From assembly GCA_026002815.1 (NCBI GenBank), contig BPGB01000006.1, positions 1 to 64,000 of the forward strand: a DNA stretch of 64,000 bases. Direction: 5' to 3'. The notes beneath the pieces are model-generated. The model made no database searches, was not told where the DNA came from, and was given only the letters and a program-made list of their open reading frames with translations. Of this stretch, positions 20,003 to 29,220 are shown piece by piece. Positions within the stretch are counted from its first letter, which is position 1, and the number at the start of each line of letters is the position of its first letter. The position numbers were made by a program, and so were the translations under genes. The stretch comes from Candidatus Woesearchaeota archaeon. GTDB taxonomy: Archaea; Nanobdellota; Nanobdellia; Woesearchaeales; UBA9642.

Positions 20003-22748
20003 TTTAGAATTGCTAGAAATAATAAAAGAAAATTTAAATATAAATATACCTTATATAAAAAATTCTTATAAAAAGGGAGATGCTGTTTTATACTCATCTC
20101 CCTTTTGGGATGAAAAGGAAATTCTTTCGGCTATTAATTCTTTACTAAATGGCAAATGGATTTCGAGCGGGGAAAAAGTTCACGCTTTTGAAAGGGAATT
20201 TTCAAAAATTAATAATCAAAAATTTGGGTTAATGGTCAATAGTGGTAGCAGTGCAAATTTGTTGTTGATTGCCAGTGTAAAAAAGTATTTTAATATTCCC
20301 GATAATTCAGAAGTGATTGTTTCAGCAGTAGGATTTCCTACGACTTATTCGGCAATTATATTAAATAATCTTAAACCTGTTTTTATTGATATAGAATTTG
20401 ACACATTGAATTTTGACATTGAAAAAATTGAAGAAAAAATAACAGATAAGACAAGGATAATATTTGTTTCACCTGTTTTAGGAAATCCACCTGATTATGA
20501 TAAACTAATAGAAGTTTGTAAAAAACATAACCTTTTACTTTTAACAGATTGTTGTGATTCTTTAGGTACTAAATGGGACAATAAATTTCTTCCAGAGTTA
20601 TCTATTGCAAGTAGTTATTCTTTTTATCCTGCCCACCACATGAGTTGTTCTTTTGATACCAGAATACCTTATTTAGATGAAAATAATCAATTTTGTTTTG
20701 ATACAATTGAAAACATTTATTATAAATATCATTTAAATCCGAGCGCAATAAAAATATTTACTTTCGATAAAGAAAATAATACTTTTTGGAAAAGTCCAAA
20801 AGAAATTATTCAGCACAGATTAAATGGAAAGAAAATGTTGAGAATAACTACTGAACATGGAAGAAGCGTAGATGTAACAAAAGACCACAGTCTTTTTATT
20901 CTTGACGAAAATTTAAATATTATTCCAATAGAGTCTAAAGATTTATCTGAAGGAGATTATTTAATTACTTCTAAATATATGAATATTTTAGAAGATAATG
21001 ATTATTTTAATCTAATAAAGATATTCAAGCAAAATGATTATGGAGAATATTTTTATGTTGAAAATTTTCCTAGCGAAATTTTAGATAATATAAAAAATAG
21101 AGATTATGCTTACCAATATAAAATTCGTAATTCTATTCCTCTTTCCTTGATTTCACTGGAAGAAATAGAAAAATTAGATTTTAAAAATTCAAATATTGCA
21201 TTATCTCAATCAAGCACTAAAATTCCTTGCTATCTTTATAAAGATAAAAAATTAGCAAGATTAATAGGATATTATTTAGCAGAAGGTAATTATAATGATG
21301 GAGGAATATCTATATCTCTGAATAAGAATGAAGTAGATATGGTTGAAGATATTAAAAATATTATTTATGATAAGTTTAATTTAGATATTTCTTTATCAAA
21401 AGCGGGGGAAAATGGAATTATTTTGCATATTTATTCAAAGACTTTAAAACTAATTTTCAAGGAAATATTTAATATAGAATCAGGAGCAAAAAATAAGCGT
21501 ATTCCAAAATTTTTATATCAATGTAATCCAGAAGTAATAAAGTCTTTTATTTACGCATATACAAAAGGTGATGGTTCATTTAGAAAATTAAAGTACAATC
21601 ACAACAGAATAGATGTTACAAGTGTTTCTTGTGATTTATTAAATGATTTTCAATACTTGTTAAGTTGTGCAGGTATTTTTGGAAGTTTTTATAAAAGAAA
21701 CAATGGTAAATCAAAAAAAATATTAGGAAAGCATACTAATTCATCTGACAATTTTAGTATTTGTTTTCATGGATATATTTATGATGAAAATGAAAAAACA
21801 ATTATTTTATCTAATAAAAATTTTAGAAATACTCTTTCAGATAGTATCCCGATAACAGAAAACTTAAGAAAATACTTAAAAAATATTCCAAAGACCAATA
21901 AAAGAATAAGTAAAAAAAGAGCAATAGAGATATTGAAAAAAAATAACACAGAAATTCCTAAAATTTTATTATCTGATTTAGTAGCATTAAAAATAAGGAA
22001 AATAGAGGAATTAGATTATTCAAATGATTTTGTTTATGATTTTTCAATATCTCCTACAGAAAGTTTTTATGGTGGTTTTATGGGATTATTTTTTCATAAT
22101 TCTACAGGAGAAGGGGGGGCTATTACATCTAATAATAAAGAAATCATAGATATTGCTAGAAGTATGGCATGGTGGGGTAGGGACTGTTATTGTGTTGGAA
22201 GTGCAAATCTGCTTCCTAATGGAACTTGTCAAAACAGATTTTATCCTTATTTAAAGCCTTATTATTCTGAAACAATAGACCATAAATATTATTTTACAAA
22301 TATTGGTTACAATTTAAAACCATTAGATTTACAGGGTGCTATCGGGTTAGAGCAAATAAAAAAAGGTGAAGAGATTCATTCAAGAAGAATAAATAGTAAG
22401 AACACAATTACAAAAATATTTACAGAAAAAATAAAGAATATAAAAAGTCCAAAAGTATTAGGTAAATCTTTTGTATCATGGTTTGGAACACCATTTATTT
22501 GTGAAAGTCCGTCAGAAAAAAGAAAACTTGTTTCTTTTTTGGAAAGTAAAAAAATACAAACACGAAACTATTTTGCTGGAAATATATTACTTCATCCTGC
22601 ATATAGAGAATATGGGAATTATTTAGATTATCCAGAAGCAAATAAAGTATTAGACCTTGTATTTTTTATTGGTGCTTCCCCGCATTATAATAATGATACT
22701 TTTGAATATATTAGTGAGGTGCTAGATGAATATATTAGTATTGGGTGA
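19995..22748 (+). CDS. rfbH: RfbH/E1-type sugar 3-dehydratase interrupted by an intein
   Basis: 917-residue precursor. Residues 1-216 and 703-917 form a DegT/AHBA-fold enzyme: NSGSSANLLLIASV for cofactor binding, TDCCDSLGTKW, SYSFYPAHHM where His replaces the PLP Lys (the hallmark of CDP-4-keto-6-deoxyglucose 3-dehydratase), then STGEGGAITSNN and WWGRDCYC. After removal of the 486-residue intein the cysteines are spaced C187-x57-C245-x1-C247-x11-C259, matching the E1 [2Fe-2S] pattern C-x57-C-x1-C with a longer last gap. The predicted product is a 3-deoxy sugar precursor. The gene starts the glycan cassette and overlaps the RmlD-like gene by 23 bases. No dedicated reductase (E3) is visible nearby. 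Confidence 0.88.
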   Translation: MNNLELLEIIKENLNINIPYIKNSYKKGDAVLYSSPFWDEKEILSAINSLLNGKWISSGEKVHAFEREFSKINNQKFGLMVNSGSSANLLLIASVKKYFNIPDNSEVIVSAVGFPTTYSAIILNNLKPVFIDIEFDTLNFDIEKIEEKITDKTRIIFVSPVLGNPPDYDKLIEVCKKHNLLLLTDCCDSLGTKWDNKFLPELSIASSYSFYPAHHMSCSFDTRIPYLDENNQFCFDTIENIYYKYHLNPSAIKIFTFDKENNTFWKSPKEIIQHRLNGKKMLRITTEHGRSVDVTKDHSLFILDENLNIIPIESKDLSEGDYLITSKYMNILEDNDYFNLIKIFKQNDYGEYFYVENFPSEILDNIKNRDYAYQYKIRNSIPLSLISLEEIEKLDFKNSNIALSQSSTKIPCYLYKDKKLARLIGYYLAEGNYNDGGISISLNKNEVDMVEDIKNIIYDKFNLDISLSKAGENGIILHIYSKTLKLIFKEIFNIESGAKNKRIPKFLYQCNPEVIKSFIYAYTKGDGSFRKLKYNHNRIDVTSVSCDLLNDFQYLLSCAGIFGSFYKRNNGKSKKILGKHTNSSDNFSICFHGYIYDENEKTIILSNKNFRNTLSDSIPITENLRKYLKNIPKTNKRISKKRAIEILKKNNTEIPKILLSDLVALKIRKIEELDYSNDFVYDFSISPTESFYGGFMGLFFHNSTGEGGAITSNNKEIIDIARSMAWWGRDCYCVGSANLLPNGTCQNRFYPYLKPYYSETIDHKYYFTNIGYNLKPLDLQGAIGLEQIKKGEEIHSRRINSKNTITKIFTEKIKNIKSPKVLGKSFVSWFGTPFICESPSEKRKLVSFLESKKIQTRNYFAGNILLHPAYREYGNYLDYPEANKVLDLVFFIGASPHYNNDTFEYISEVLDEYISIG
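20643..22100 (+). mobile_element. Intein with LAGLIDADG endonuclease in the dehydratase gene
   Basis: 486 residues, from Ser217 to Asn702 of the precursor. Block A reads SCSFDTRI with Ser as residue 1; block B is TEHGRSVDVTKDHSLFIL; the two endonuclease motifs are LIGYYLAEGN and FIYAYTKGDGS; block F/G reads YDFSISPTESFYGGF to FFHN followed by Ser. Starting at Cys218 would leave one extra residue in the extein; Ser217 restores both the PAHHMSTGEGG alignment and the Fe-S cysteine spacing. Ser1 inteins are less common but known. Insertion is directly beside the catalytic His. Confidence 0.9.
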
Positions 22749-23433
22749 TGGTTTATTGGGAAATGAAATTATAAGACAAACTAAATGGAATTATATTTCT
22801 AGAAAAAAAGATGGAATAGAAGCAAGAGATTTTAAAACACTTATTCCATTTTTAGAAAAAGAAAATCCTGATGTAATTTTAAATGCAATTGCATATACAA
22901 GCACCTATAATATGACAGAAGAGGGAAAAATTTTGCATTGGGATACAAATTATGTATTTGTAATTCATCTGGCAAATTGGTGTAATTCTAAAAATATTAA
23001 ACTTGTTCAAATTAGCACGGATTACTTGTACGCAAATTCTAAAATAAATGCAAAAGAAACAGATGTACCCGTCCATGCTAATAACTGGTACAGTTATACA
23101 AAATTATTATCAGATGCCTATTGTCAATTATTTGAAAAAAATCTTATTATAAGGACTTCTTTTAAGAAAAAGCCTTTTCCTTATAAAAAGGTTTTTCAAA
23201 TGGTTGGTAATTTTGATTATGTTGATAAGATAGCGACTTTAATTATATGGTTGGTCAAAAAAAATGCAAAAGGTGTTTATAATGTGGGTACAAGAACAAA
23301 AAGCATGTATGAATTGGCTAAAAGAACAAATCCAGAATCTTATGAAGAGTTTTTTTTAATCCATGAAAGTATGCCATCAAATATTACAATGAATTTAGAT
23401 AAGTTAAGAAAGGAATTAAGTATTGACTGGTAA
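22726..23433 (+). CDS. RmlD-like NAD(P)-dependent sugar reductase (SDR)
   Basis: 235 residues. Rossmann start MNILVLGDGLLGNEIIRQ, DVILNAIAYTSTYN, QISTDYLYANSK and the catalytic YSYTKLLSDAYC (YxxxK). This is the extended SDR pattern of dTDP-4-dehydrorhamnose reductase and related 4-keto reductases, though shorter than RmlD (about 290). It begins inside the dehydratase gene and overlaps the next gene, so a tight operon. It is likely to reduce the keto sugar made by the dehydratase. Confidence 0.8.
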   Translation: MNILVLGDGLLGNEIIRQTKWNYISRKKDGIEARDFKTLIPFLEKENPDVILNAIAYTSTYNMTEEGKILHWDTNYVFVIHLANWCNSKNIKLVQISTDYLYANSKINAKETDVPVHANNWYSYTKLLSDAYCQLFEKNLIIRTSFKKKPFPYKKVFQMVGNFDYVDKIATLIIWLVKKNAKGVYNVGTRTKSMYELAKRTNPESYEEFFLIHESMPSNITMNLDKLRKELSIDW

Positions 23434-24148
23434 ATATAATTTATTTTTTACAATAGGTATCCCTGCTTATTCTATGCGTGGAAAAGGTCATTTTTATCTT
23501 GAAAGAGCAATTAGAAGCATTTATGAGCAGTATTATTCTGATAAATATTACGAAATTCTAGTTAGTGATGATTCAGATGATGATATAATTTATAAGGTTT
23601 ATAAAAGTTGGAAAGATAGAATTAATATTCGATATATAAAGAATGAAAATGATAAGGGTGCTGGAAATAATTTTAACAATTTATTACTTAATGCAAAAGG
23701 TGAATATATTAAATTACTTTGTCAAGATGATACATTATTTGATAATAATTCTTTAAATATAATTGAAAAAATTATATTAGATAATAAAAATTATTTTTGG
23801 TATGCTTTTGCTTACGCACATATATTAGATAATAAAGTTGAACAGTTTAGAGATTTTCACTACCCATCTTATAATCAAGATATAGTTATTGTAAATACAA
23901 TTGGTACACCATCTTGCGTTACAATTAGGAATATGTATAAAATTCCTCTATTTGATAATAATCTGAAATACTACTATGATTGTGAATGGTATCATAGACT
24001 CGTGGAAAGATATGGTCAACCTTATTTATCTAATGAAATAACAATGAAAAATTATATTAATGGGGAAGAAAGCAGTACAAGTCAAATGACAGCAGAAATT
24101 ATTGGTAATGATTTAAATTATATATATAGGAAGTATCGTAATGGATAA
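23423..24148 (+). CDS. Glycosyltransferase family 2
   Basis: 241 residues from TTG 23423 with AAAGGAATT ahead. GT-A signature: FFTIGIPAYSMRGKGHFYLE, ILVSDDSDDD near residue 53 (metal-binding Asp cluster), and LLCQDDTLFDNNS near 95. The end is a short acceptor part with CEWYHRLVERYG. It would transfer a nucleotide-activated sugar. The first Ile-Pro and SDDSDD region are typical of GT2. Overlaps both neighbours. Confidence 0.82.
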   Translation: MTGKYNLFFTIGIPAYSMRGKGHFYLERAIRSIYEQYYSDKYYEILVSDDSDDDIIYKVYKSWKDRINIRYIKNENDKGAGNNFNNLLLNAKGEYIKLLCQDDTLFDNNSLNIIEKIILDNKNYFWYAFAYAHILDNKVEQFRDFHYPSYNQDIVIVNTIGTPSCVTIRNMYKIPLFDNNLKYYYDCEWYHRLVERYGQPYLSNEITMKNYINGEESSTSQMTAEIIGNDLNYIYRKYRNG

Positions 24149-24815
24149 AATATTAAATGATGTTACACTTGTGGCTATATCTTCTATTGAAATAGAAAAA
24201 ACTATTAATGCTTTAATTGTATCAACAGATAAATTAAGATTTAAAAAAGTTTTATTTTTAACAGATAAAGAAGTACTTCCCCCCAAGCCAATTGAGATTG
24301 TAAAAATAAATCCAATTAATGATATTATGGATTTTAATAGATTTTGTTTTTTTGATTTGGGGGATTATATTGATACAAGCCATGCACTATTGGTACAATA
24401 TCATGGTTTTGTGATTAATCCTCAATTATGGACAGATGAATGGTTAAATTACGATTATATTGGTGCATTATGGGAAATTAGAGAAGGTTCATATATTGCA
24501 GATAACGGGGAAGTAGTTAGGGTAGGGAATGGCGGATTTAGTTTAAGAAGTAGAAAATTGATGCAATTACCTAAAAAATTGGGACTTGAATTAAAAGAAG
24601 AAATGGGTTATTATAATGAAGATGGAAACATTTGTTGTTATCATAGAAGCACATTTTTAAAGGAAGGAATAAATTATGCACCAGTAGAAATAGCAAAAAA
24701 CTTTTCTTTTGAAACACCTGTACCAGAAAATATAGGTATAAAAACTTTTGGATTTCATAGAAATTTGTATCCTAGTAATTTGAATATAAAAATTTGTACA
24801 GATAGAAAAGGATAA
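24141..24815 (+). CDS. DUF5672-type glycosyltransferase-like protein
   Basis: 224 residues. Key blocks: VTLVAISSIEIEKTINAL at the start, LLVQYHGFVINPQLWTDEWL, YDYIGALWE, VGNGGFSLRSRKLMQLP and FGFHRNLYP near the end. These are the defining blocks of DUF5672, a family found in sugar-transfer loci. Starts 8 bases inside the previous gene. Donor and acceptor unknown. Confidence 0.75.
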   Translation: MDKILNDVTLVAISSIEIEKTINALIVSTDKLRFKKVLFLTDKEVLPPKPIEIVKINPINDIMDFNRFCFFDLGDYIDTSHALLVQYHGFVINPQLWTDEWLNYDYIGALWEIREGSYIADNGEVVRVGNGGFSLRSRKLMQLPKKLGLELKEEMGYYNEDGNICCYHRSTFLKEGINYAPVEIAKNFSFETPVPENIGIKTFGFHRNLYPSNLNIKICTDRKG

Positions 24816-24820
24816 TACTT

Positions 24821-25717
24821 ATGATAACCACTTATTTTACAGGAAATTTAGGAAATGGACTTATACAATATAATTTAATTAGAGAAATAGCACATAGGGC
24901 AAATTTAGAATTTGGTTTTACAAAGAGATATTTTTTTGATTATTATGGCGGAAAATTACAATCTGATTTCTTAAATTTAGATTACGGGTATCCTGTTGAT
25001 ATAAATTACGGGGAAACAAAAAACTTTTATATGTGGAGAGAAAAGAAAATTTCAAATTATGTCAATGGTGATTATTATGATTATCATCCTTTTCAAAATG
25101 ATGTATTTGAAAATCCGAAAGATAACACTATTTATGTATTTTCCTGCGGTCAAGATGCAAGATATTTTGACATAAATCATCTTAAAGAGTGGAATCAGAT
25201 AAAAAAAGAAAATGTAGAAAATTATAATAAAGTTTTAGAATATCATAAGATTAATTTAGAAGATGAAAATCTTTGCGTAATCAATGTGAGGGGGGGTGAA
25301 TATGTATATATTCCTAATTTGATTTTAGATGTTGATTACTGGAAAAAATCAATTGAAATTATGATTGATAAAAATCCAAAAGTTTATTTTGCTGTGGTAA
25401 CAGATGATGTAGACTATGCCCGTCAAATTTTACCAAAAATGAATGTTTATCACTTTACAATAGGACTCGATTATTATATTATCAATCATGCTAAAAATCT
25501 TATTTTATCAAATTCATCTTTTGCAATTATCCCATCCGTTACCAATCCGAATAATCCCTTTATTATTGCACCTAAATACTGGGCTAGATACAATGTAAGT
25601 AACGGTTATTGGGCTTCTAGTGATATTTGGACATTTTCAAAATGGGGTTTTAATTTTATGAATAGAGAAGGAAAACTTTTTTCATATTCTGAAAATGGGG
25701 AAGAAAAAATTTTATGA
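24821..25717 (+). CDS. GT11-like fucosyltransferase family protein
   Basis: 298 residues. The N-terminus TYFTGNLGNGLIQYNLIREI matches the GNLGN-x-x-x-QY start of alpha-1,2-fucosyltransferase-like proteins; YYGGKLQSDFLNLDYGYP follows; NVRGGEYVYIPNLI takes the place of the H-x-R-R-GDY donor site (Arg present, one Arg replaced by Gly), and LILSNSSFAIIP resembles the L-x-x-SNSSF motif. Substrate may differ from GDP-fucose. Overlaps the next start by 4 bases (ATGA). Confidence 0.75.
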   Translation: MITTYFTGNLGNGLIQYNLIREIAHRANLEFGFTKRYFFDYYGGKLQSDFLNLDYGYPVDINYGETKNFYMWREKKISNYVNGDYYDYHPFQNDVFENPKDNTIYVFSCGQDARYFDINHLKEWNQIKKENVENYNKVLEYHKINLEDENLCVINVRGGEYVYIPNLILDVDYWKKSIEIMIDKNPKVYFAVVTDDVDYARQILPKMNVYHFTIGLDYYIINHAKNLILSNSSFAIIPSVTNPNNPFIIAPKYWARYNVSNGYWASSDIWTFSKWGFNFMNREGKLFSYSENGEEKIL

Positions 25718-26610
25718 GAACATTTTGCAATTTTTTATTTTTCAATGAATTGGATATTCTGGAAATAAAACTGAATGAATTATGGAATACAGTTGATGCT
25801 TTTATAATTCAAGAATCTTCTATAACACATTCTGGACTTCCAAAACCACTATATTTTAAAGAAAATTACAAGAGATTTTCAAAATATTTCTCAAAAATTA
25901 TTCATGTAGAAATTCCATCCGATTACAATTTTTTATCTTATAACGATTTTTCAAATTATTGTGAAGAAAATTATAATTCTATTCTTTTTAAAATAAAAAA
26001 TAATATAGATAAATCTGACTGGTTTGATAAAAATGTAAATTCTTATTTTAGAGATACATTTGAAAAAGAATATTTAATTTGTAATAATTTCTTTTTTAAA
26101 GATAATGATATAATTATTGTTGGAGATTGTGATGAAATTCCTAGAAAAACAGTTATAGAAAATTTGAAAAAAGAAATAGATGATGATGTTGTATACCATT
26201 TAGAGCATGATAATTATTGGTATTATTATAACTTAAAAAAATTAAGTGAAAGATGGTTTGGAAATATCGTTACAAAATATAAAAATTTTGAAAAGCATTC
26301 ATATACTTATTATCGAACATATAAAAATGGAGATTATAAGAGAAGAAATCTGTATAATGCTGGCTGGCATTTTACATATATGGGCGGATTAGATAATATT
26401 ATTAAAAAAATAAAGTCATGGGGAGAGCAATCGTTAAATAAAGAAAGTATTATTTATAATTTACAACATAGTTTGACAAAGGGAATTTATGAAGGTTTTG
26501 ATATTTTTGGCAGACCCTCAAAATTTCAATTAGTAGAAATTACACCAGAATCTCATCCTGAATATTTATATTATAACCAAGAAAAATTTATAGAAGGGAT
26601 ATTGAAATGA
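25714..26610 (+). CDS. Glycosyltransferase family 17-like
   Basis: 298 residues. RTFCNFLFFNELDILEIKLN and TVDAFIIQESSITHSGLPKP, then IVGDCDEIPRK (DxDE metal site, near residue 137) and NAGWHFTYMGGLDNIIKKIK near 213-234. This order is that of GT17 N-acetylglucosaminyltransferase-like proteins found in phages and bacteria. Translationally coupled to both neighbours (ATGA overlaps). Confidence 0.82.
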   Translation: MRTFCNFLFFNELDILEIKLNELWNTVDAFIIQESSITHSGLPKPLYFKENYKRFSKYFSKIIHVEIPSDYNFLSYNDFSNYCEENYNSILFKIKNNIDKSDWFDKNVNSYFRDTFEKEYLICNNFFFKDNDIIIVGDCDEIPRKTVIENLKKEIDDDVVYHLEHDNYWYYYNLKKLSERWFGNIVTKYKNFEKHSYTYYRTYKNGDYKRRNLYNAGWHFTYMGGLDNIIKKIKSWGEQSLNKESIIYNLQHSLTKGIYEGFDIFGRPSKFQLVEITPESHPEYLYYNQEKFIEGILK

Positions 26611-27233
26611 TTGAATATAATGCTTTTTTAGTAAATTTACCAGAACGGGGAGATAGGTTAAGTAAATCAATAGATGAATTGCAAAATTTTGGGATTATCA
26701 AAAATTTAATGATTTATCCCGCTATCAAAACCGAAAATGGTGTTATAGGCTGTGCTTTCTCTCATTTGAACATTTTGGGAATTTCCAGTAATGAGAAAGA
26801 AAATAAGCATGTATTAATTTTTGAAGATGATGTTAAATTTTTACCTAATGCAAGAGAAAATTTTGAATTAGCATTAAAAGATTTAGAGGAAGTTGAATGG
26901 GATATGTTTTATCTTGGGGGAAATATTTGTAATACAATAACACCTGTAACTAAACATCTTGGAAAACTATCTCATGCACAGTCCACCCATGCGTATATGG
27001 TTAACAAAAACTTTATATCGAGGCTGTTATTGGAAATACCGAGATATTATGCTACTCCGCTTGATTTAATTTATACAAGCATTATTCCTACAATTAACGC
27101 TTTTATTTCCATTCCAGAAATGATAGCCGTTCAAAGACCCTCTTATTCGGATATAGAAAAAAGGGATGTAGAGTATGAATCATGGATGATAGATAGATAT
27201 AAAAGTCATTTGAAATTACCCCTTGACAAATAA
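26607..27233 (+). CDS. Glycosyltransferase family 25-like
   Basis: 208 residues. AFLVNLPERGDRLSKSIDEL, GVIGCAFSHLNILG, LIFEDDVKFLPNA and WDMFYLGGN are the successive GT25 blocks (GCxxSH and EDD are the donor and metal sites). It likely adds the last sugar of the phage-coded chain. The end carries the -35 of the next promoter. Confidence 0.85.
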   Translation: MIEYNAFLVNLPERGDRLSKSIDELQNFGIIKNLMIYPAIKTENGVIGCAFSHLNILGISSNEKENKHVLIFEDDVKFLPNARENFELALKDLEEVEWDMFYLGGNICNTITPVTKHLGKLSHAQSTHAYMVNKNFISRLLLEIPRYYATPLDLIYTSIIPTINAFISIPEMIAVQRPSYSDIEKRDVEYESWMIDRYKSHLKLPLDK

Positions 27234-27251
27234 GACATTATATACTATAAT
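27223..27251 (+). promoter_or_regulatory. Promoter of the replication operon
   Basis: TTGACA at 27223-27228 inside the end of the GT25 gene and TATAAT at 27246-27251, spacer 17. It precedes thyX. Confidence 0.88.
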
Positions 27252-27295
27252 CTATATGTTGATGTGATTTTTATTTTACTATGAAGGGAGATAAC

Positions 27296-27967
27296 ATGGA
27301 TGTCAAATTGATTGATTGTATGGGAGATGATTTAAGAGTAGTAAACTGTGCAAGGGTTTCTTTTAACAAATTTGATGATAACAGAAATCCAGAAAAGTTA
27401 ATCAAATATTTAATGGAACATGACCACATGAGTCCATTTGAGCATGTTGTGTTTACAATAATGGTAGAATGTCCCATTGCAATTGCAAGGCAATTTATGA
27501 GGCACAGAACATTTAGTTATTCTGAAATTAGTAGAAGATATACCAGTGAAGATATTAGATTTTATTTACCAGAAAAATTAAGACTACAAAGCAAGATAAA
27601 TAAGCAAGGAAGTGATTCTTTTCTTGAAGATGATAAAGATGATTTTTTAGGTAAGATAAAATTATTATATGATGAAATATATTCATTATATTATGAAATG
27701 ATTGAATCTAATATAGCAAGGGAATTGGCAAGGTTTATATTACCTGTTTCTACATATACAAAATTTATATTTACTGGAAAGTTAAGAAACATATTTGATT
27801 TTTTAGAATTAAGATTAGCAGAGGATTCTCAATATGAAATAAGAGTAATTTCTAATAAAATCAGTGCAATCATTAAAGAAAAAGTGCCTTTGTGCTATAA
27901 CGCATGGCAAAATAAAATGGAATCAAAATTTTTATATACGAAAGGAAGAACAATAAAATGGGAGTAA
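27296..27967 (+). CDS. thyX: Flavin-dependent thymidylate synthase
   Basis: 223 residues from ATG 27296, with AAGGGAG seven bases ahead; the upstream in-frame ATG at 27281 is part of that site. ThyX motif RHRTFSYSEISRR (RHRx7S) near residue 74, with HDHMSPFEHVVFTIMVECPI before it and ARFILPVSTYTKFIFTG after it. It makes dTMP from dUMP with FAD and methylenetetrahydrofolate. It starts an operon with replication genes, and with RNR and dUTPase downstream provides thymidine for phage DNA. Confidence 0.95.
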   Translation: MDVKLIDCMGDDLRVVNCARVSFNKFDDNRNPEKLIKYLMEHDHMSPFEHVVFTIMVECPIAIARQFMRHRTFSYSEISRRYTSEDIRFYLPEKLRLQSKINKQGSDSFLEDDKDDFLGKIKLLYDEIYSLYYEMIESNIARELARFILPVSTYTKFIFTGKLRNIFDFLELRLAEDSQYEIRVISNKISAIIKEKVPLCYNAWQNKMESKFLYTKGRTIKWE

Positions 27968-28977
27968 AATCATCACAAGAAAGAAATAATAAAAAATTAA
28001 AAATTTTACTTTTTGGAGATGCAGGGGTGGGGAAGACTCATTTTGCTCTGACATCTACCCCCTCTAAAATTTTGGTATTTGATGCCGAAAGTGGTACAGA
28101 CTTTTTTGAGGGTCGTAAGGGTTTTGATTTTGACTATTGGGTAGATGATGAGGGATTGAAAACTTCATCTATTAAAGAATTAATGAAAGCAATTGAATAT
28201 CTGGAAAGTCAGGAAGGTCGAAAAAAGTATGAAACATTTGTAATTGACCCCATTTCAGATATTTGGGATAATATTCAATCCCAAAGAGCAGAATATAAGG
28301 ACATTATTAAATCTAAAAAATCTAGTGAATATAAGAAAAATCCAATCAATGATTTAGATTTAGAGAGTTTTAATCAAAAAGATTGGGCTGATATGAAGCG
28401 GGTTTATAAAGATTTGATGCTTTCTCTAAAAAATCTTCCTCAAAATGTTATTTTGGTTGCAAGGGAAAAAGAAATTTCTGAAACAAAACCCGATGGAAGT
28501 ATTGTTAAAACTGGTGAATATACCTTTGATGCTGAAAAGAATACGAAATATGCCGTTGATTTTATTTTGAGAATGGTTTATGATGATAAAGTCAATAAAC
28601 GCTGGATTATTGTTCAAAAATCCCGTGCAGATGGCTTGGAAAAGAACAAGAAAATAGAAAATCCTACATTCACCATTTTTGATAAGGTAGTAAATTCTAT
28701 TGATACATCAAAAGAGGTAAGAAAATCTATTTCTCAAAAGGAAGAAAACATCTTTGAAGAAGAGAATAAAGAAGAAGAGGAAATTGAACAATTGAAAGAA
28801 ATTGTTATTCAGGTTTGTAAAGAGCATGGTGGAAGTAAAAATCCAGAAGTGATGAAAATTGTTAAGAGTTTTGTGCCAAACGGTAATACAAATTCTATTA
28901 AAGACAAAGAAACACTGTTGAAGATTATTGAAATGGTTAATGATTTAGATAGTCAAGATGAAGAAGTAGAGGAATAA
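27958..28977 (+). CDS. Sak4-like AAA ATPase (RecA-fold)
   Basis: 339 residues. Walker A LFGDAGVGKTHFAL near residue 19, then ILVFDAESGTDFFEG, FVIDPISDIWDN (Walker B) near 93, and a C-terminal acidic region (EEENKEEEEIEQ). AAA_24/Sak4 proteins are phage single-strand annealing or recombination ATPases usually found beside SSB, as here. The start overlaps the end of thyX by 10 bases. Confidence 0.82.
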   Translation: MGVKSSQERNNKKLKILLFGDAGVGKTHFALTSTPSKILVFDAESGTDFFEGRKGFDFDYWVDDEGLKTSSIKELMKAIEYLESQEGRKKYETFVIDPISDIWDNIQSQRAEYKDIIKSKKSSEYKKNPINDLDLESFNQKDWADMKRVYKDLMLSLKNLPQNVILVAREKEISETKPDGSIVKTGEYTFDAEKNTKYAVDFILRMVYDDKVNKRWIIVQKSRADGLEKNKKIENPTFTIFDKVVNSIDTSKEVRKSISQKEENIFEEENKEEEEIEQLKEIVIQVCKEHGGSKNPEVMKIVKSFVPNGNTNSIKDKETLLKIIEMVNDLDSQDEEVEE

Positions 28978-29216
28978 TGTCATCTTTACCAGAATGCAAA
29001 AGGTGTTCAGAGTATATTCATCACGGGGAAGTTATCTGCGGGAAGTGTGTTGTGGAAGAAATATATCCTAAAATTAATGAAATTCTATTTTTGGCAAGTT
29101 TGAATTTTATACCCGAAAAATATACAAAAGAGCAATGGTATGATGAAAGAATTTCCAAAATATCACAAAAAAGTAAAGAATTAGTGAAGTTTTTAGAAAA
29201 GTTTAGAAAAGGATAA
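28977..29216 (+). CDS. Small zinc-binding protein (79 aa)
   Basis: Starts at the stop of the ATPase gene (TAATG). N-terminal CKRCSEYIHHGEVICGKC gives a four-Cys site, followed by a helix-rich tail ending VKFLEKFRKG. Located between the Sak4-like ATPase and SSB, so a role in replication or recombination is plausible. No named family. Confidence 0.6.
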   Translation: MSSLPECKRCSEYIHHGEVICGKCVVEEIYPKINEILFLASLNFIPEKYTKEQWYDERISKISQKSKELVKFLEKFRKG

Positions 29217-29220
29217 AAAA

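Noticed and set aside
20646-22100. Intein starting at Cys218
   Set aside because: It leaves an extra residue in the dehydratase and breaks the 57-residue cysteine spacing; Ser217 fits both and gives the usual D-T at positions 5-6.
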